In this document: positions 6,896 to 9,555 of the stretch, one piece after another | Position numbering within the stretch: position 1 is the stretch's first letter | Layout: every line of letters starts with the position of its first letter | Source: an uncultured Holophagales bacterium | GTDB lineage: Bacteria; Acidobacteriota; Thermoanaerobaculia; UBA5066 | Direction: 5' to 3' | Length of the DNA stretch: 9,555 nucleotides | Assembly: GCA_937927565.1 (NCBI GenBank) | Contig: CALBDV010000712.1 | Location: forward strand, 1 to 9,555 | The notes under the pieces: generated by a model | The model's database searches: none | What the model was told of the DNA's origin: nothing | What the model saw: only the letters and a program-made list of their open reading frames with translations | Position numbers and translations under genes: made by a program

Positions 6896-8621
6896 CCTCG
6901 GCGCGCTCCGTCGGATCGACCGCCTCCGCGTCTCGGGTCTCTCCGCGCCGTTCCTGAAACGCCTCCGCCTCGAAGGGAGCGGTGACCGGGCGCGATGGAC
7001 GGTCCTCGTGACCGAAGGGACCCTCTTCGACCTTCCCGAGGAGGGGCTGGCCCGAACCGAGGTCGCTTTTCCGGAGGGCGAGCACCGCTTCCTGCGGCTG
7101 GTCTGGAACGACGCACGCAGTGGGCGGGTCCCCCTCCCGCCCCTGGTGGAGGCGCGCCTTTCCGGCACGGGAGGTCGGCCGGAACCGCTGCGGGAGCCGG
7201 TCGAGTTCGAGAACCGGGAGAGCGAGCCGGGGCGGAGCCGCTTGCGACTGAAGCTCGCCGCGGCGGGGCTGCCGATCGCAGCGGTCGAGGTCGGCGTCGC
7301 CTCGGGGAACGTCCTCAGGGATGCGCGCATCCTCGAATCCCGCCTCTCCGGCGGCCGACTCGTCCCCTTCGAGCTGGGGGCGTCGACGCTCCGCCGCGCC
7401 GAACGGGAAGGCGCGGCGGCTGCCGAGATGACGATCCGGCTCGCCCTTCGTCCGGCCGAGGCCGAGCTGGAGCTCGTGATCGAAGACGCGGGAAATCCGC
7501 CTCTCGAGGTCACTTCGATCACGGCTCTCTTCGAGGGGCTTCCGTGGATCTACTTCGAGAGCCCGGACGGGTCGCCGCTCACGGCACGATTCGGGGCGGA
7601 CCGGCTACCGGCCCCCCGCTACGACCTCGAGGCGCTGCGCCCGGCGGTGATGCGCGGCGCCGGGCCGTCCCCGTCGAGCGCGAGCTGGGGCGACCGGCGG
7701 CCCGTGGCGGCCGTTGCGGGCCCGGTGGCGACGAGTGCGGGCGCTCCTTCGGGGTCCGCGCTCGATCTCGCCGGCTTCCGCGTCTCGCGCCCGGTACCGC
7801 AAGGTCCCGCCGGTCTGACCGCCCTCCGGCTCGACGCGGCAGTCCTGTCCGTGAGCCCTCACCTCGCCGACGTGCGGATTGCCACGGCCGACGGCCGGCA
7901 GGTGCCGTACCTCCTCGAGACGCTCGGTGAGCCGCTCGTCCTGAAGCTGCCCGTTCCGCAGGGCGCGAAGGACCCACGGCCACGCAGCGGACCCGGAGAG
8001 GCGGGCCGCCTGTCGTTCCACAGGATCGAGCTGCCGTTCGAGCGCCTCCCGTCCTCGCGACTCGAGCTGGTGTCCACGGCGCGGGTCTTCACCCGCCGCG
8101 TCGGTGTCCTCCGGGAGCGGCTCGGGGGACGTCCCGAAACCGCCGGGACGTTCGCGGAGGTCGCGTGGGGCGCCTGGGAGAGCGCCGATCCCGAAAGGAA
8201 GGCGCCCGCGCTCCTCATCGAGCTCCCTGCGGGCGAGGGGCGCGAGCTCTTCGTCTCGATCGATGACGGCGACAACGCCCCCGTCCCTCTCGTCCGTGCC
8301 TCGCTCCTCCTGCCGGCCCACCGCCTGCGCTTCGTGAGGCAGGAGGGCGTTTCTCTGTCGCTCGTCTACGGCCAGGCGGGACTCGCCCCACCGCGCTACG
8401 ACCTCGAGCTCCTCGCGCCCCGTCTCCTCGGCGCCCCGGCCATCGAGTCGACGCTGTCGCCGGTGGCCCCGGAGACCGTCGAACCCGAGAAGAAGGCCGG
8501 GCCGAAGCTGTTCTGGGCGGCGCTCGTGGGAGCCGTCGTGGCGCTCCTCGTCCTCGTGGCGAGGCTCCTCCGGCGTGATCCGGGGCCGGAGGTCAAGGAG
8601 GAGGGGCCTCGGGAAGGGTAG
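6896..8621 (+). pseudogene. 5'-truncated second copy of the DUF3999-like gene
   Basis: It begins at the repeat edge and encodes the same residues as copy 1 from L-G-A-L-R-R-I-D onward, including both P-R-Y-D-L-E motifs and the C-terminal membrane helix. The first residues of the native protein, including any signal peptide, are missing. By chance or otherwise, the frame stays open upstream to a GTG at 6393, giving a 742-codon fusion whose first 168 residues come from the insert and look like non-coding translation (Arg/Ser/Pro-rich, no signal peptide). Without an export signal the fusion is unlikely to reach its place. It is a duplicate fragment rather than a working gene. Confidence 0.7.
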
Positions 8622-8645
8622 ACTCTCGGCACCGGAGGAATCGAA

Positions 8646-8705
8646 GTGGTGAGCGCGTACGTGCCGACCGTCTCCAGGGCGCGGCGGACGGGAAGGTCGA
8701 AGTGA
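8646..8705 (+). CDS. Possible 19-codon leader ORF, second copy
   Basis: Identical to the leader ORF in repeat copy 1: GGAGG at 8634-8638, GTG 8646, TGA 8703-8705 overlapping the GTG (8702) of the next gene. Here the downstream gene is continuous to the window end, so this is the copy in which any translational coupling would operate. Confidence 0.35.
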   Translation: MVSAYVPTVSRARRTGRSK

Positions 8706-9555
8706 AGGACCTTTCCACCGCCCGCCTCCTCCCATCAGGCGACGCCCCGTCGCCCTTCGGACTCCACCTCGTGCTCGGCCCTCTCGCCGGCGGGTCCGAG
8801 GAGGGGCCGGTTCCCCTGCCGCTGTCGTCCGACGAGGGAACCAGCCGCGTCTACCTCGGGGCGCTCAAGGGAGACGCCGACAGCATCATCGAGCTCGTCG
8901 CGGTGAAGCTCCTTCCGAACGTCCTCGCGGACGCGCTCGCCGAGAGCTCCGCGCGGCCGACGAACCGGACGCTTCTCGAGCGCTTCGCCGCCGAGCGCGA
9001 ACGGCTCCGCTCGCTCCGCGCGGAAAGCCCGTGGTTTCCGAGGCTCCTCCAGCCCGACGGCAATCCGGAAGCGACGCTCCCCGCGCTCCTCTACGACAAG
9101 CCGTCCCGGTCGTTCTTCGTACCGCCCTGCCCGACGTGCGGCAAGCCGCTCGAGCTCCTGACCGACGAGCTCTTCCTGCGGGAGCGCCGGCTTCCGTCGT
9201 ACGGCGAGACGCTGCACCGCCTCGTCGGTTGCCCTGCGTGCGCGACGACCGACCGCGTCATCGCCGTCTTCTCGTACCTTCCCCTCGCCGCGCAGGCCGA
9301 CGTCCCTGTGGGAGGGCCGGAGGAGCTCCTCAAGGGGCTTGCCCGGGCGCTCGTCCGCGAATGGGACGAGGCCCAGGTGAAGGCGTTCTCCTCCCGCGCC
9401 TCCGGAGAGGAGGCCCTGCTCCTCCGCAAGGCTGGCGGGGCCTCGCTCGGAGATTTCGCCGCGCGCTGGTCTCCCTTCTCCCTCTGCCCGTCTCCGTTCA
9501 TCGTGACCGGCCTCTCGCCGGTGAAGTGGGACGAGTGGGCCGACTTCGTCGGCGG
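8702..9555 (+). CDS. Kinase-N-lobe-like protein with four-cysteine zinc ribbon, 3' end outside window
   Basis: GTG 8702 opens a frame with no stop to the window end (284 codons seen). Residues 46-72 (E-G-T-S-R-V-Y-L-G, then E-L-V-A-V-K-L-L) resemble the nucleotide-loop and VAVK strand of a Ser/Thr protein kinase, with K69 as the candidate invariant lysine. A helix rich in Glu and Arg follows (about 91-106), where a kinase would have its alpha-C helix. C143-P-T-C146 and C177-P-A-C180 form a likely zinc ribbon where the kinase hinge region would be expected. No H-R-D or D-F-G motif appears by residue 284, so the protein is either a diverged or inactive kinase with insertions, or only superficially similar. 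It follows the DUF3999-like gene by 80 bases and is probably co-transcribed. Its start has only a weak ribosome-binding site and may depend on the leader ORF. Confidence 0.6.
   Translation, partial: MKDLSTARLLPSGDAPSPFGLHLVLGPLAGGSEEGPVPLPLSSDEGTSRVYLGALKGDADSIIELVAVKLLPNVLADALAESSARPTNRTLLERFAAERERLRSLRAESPWFPRLLQPDGNPEATLPALLYDKPSRSFFVPPCPTCGKPLELLTDELFLRERRLPSYGETLHRLVGCPACATTDRVIAVFSYLPLAAQADVPVGGPEELLKGLARALVREWDEAQVKAFSSRASGEEALLLRKAGGASLGDFAARWSPFSLCPSPFIVTGLSPVKWDEWADFVG

Larger units (their letters stand above)
6896..8968 (+). repeat. 2.07-kb direct repeat, copy 2
   Basis: This is the partner of the block at 21-2091. The sequence left of 6896 is insert DNA, unlike the native sequence left of copy 1. 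On the right, copy 2 runs on smoothly into the open kinase-like gene. It carries T at 6911 and retains the two C bases (8949-8950) missing from copy 1. Copy 1 therefore has the native left flank and copy 2 the native right flank. Confidence 0.95.

Noticed and set aside
21..8968. Composite transposon or insertion sequences as the explanation for the repeats
   Set aside because: The repeats carry no transposase, have no terminal inverted repeats, and consist of parts of two ordinary genes; the 2-kb length is far beyond any target-site duplication.
1..9555. CRISPR array, tRNA, rRNA, replication origin
   Set aside because: No regularly spaced short repeats, cloverleaf-like sequence, rRNA signature or iteron cluster was seen.

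Overview
The window is very GC-rich and looks like a chromosomal fragment from a high-GC, Gram-negative-type bacterium. The mix of a DUF3999-like membrane protein, a zinc-ribbon protein with a kinase-like start, and a very large secreted protein built from carboxypeptidase-regulatory-like modules suggests Acidobacteriota or a similar lineage. That placement is an inference from style, not from a marker gene.

The layout is repeat, insert, repeat. A block of about 2.07 kb occurs twice in direct orientation (21-2091 and 6896-8968). The copies appear identical except for one silent substitution near the left edge and a 2-base indel near the right edge. Each copy holds most of a DUF3999-like gene, a short leader ORF with a strong Shine-Dalgarno, and the start of the kinase-like/zinc-ribbon gene. 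Copy 1 carries the DUF3999-like gene that stays open to the window's left edge, but its downstream gene is broken. Copy 2 has a DUF3999-like gene cut off from its own 5' end, but its downstream gene stays open to the right edge. Removing one copy plus the insert would restore a single, continuous two-gene locus.

The insert (2092-6895, about 4.8 kb) has its genes on the minus strand. In transcription order these are: a C-terminal gene fragment cut by the right junction (6781-6895, possibly a glycosyltransferase end), about 460 bases without a clear gene, a 94-residue secreted protein with eight cysteines (6036-6320), about 550 bases with only doubtful small ORFs, and a 1116-residue exported propeller/Ig-like multidomain protein (2134-5484). 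There are no transposase, integrase, tRNA, rRNA or CRISPR signals.

The point most worth attention is how the repeat-insert-repeat structure arose: single-crossover integration, template switching, or an assembly or library chimera. Both copy-specific differences lie next to the insert, which constrains the models. No complete, recognisable novel system is evident. The secreted Cys-rich protein, the large secreted protein and the zinc-ribbon kinase-like protein are the least familiar genes.
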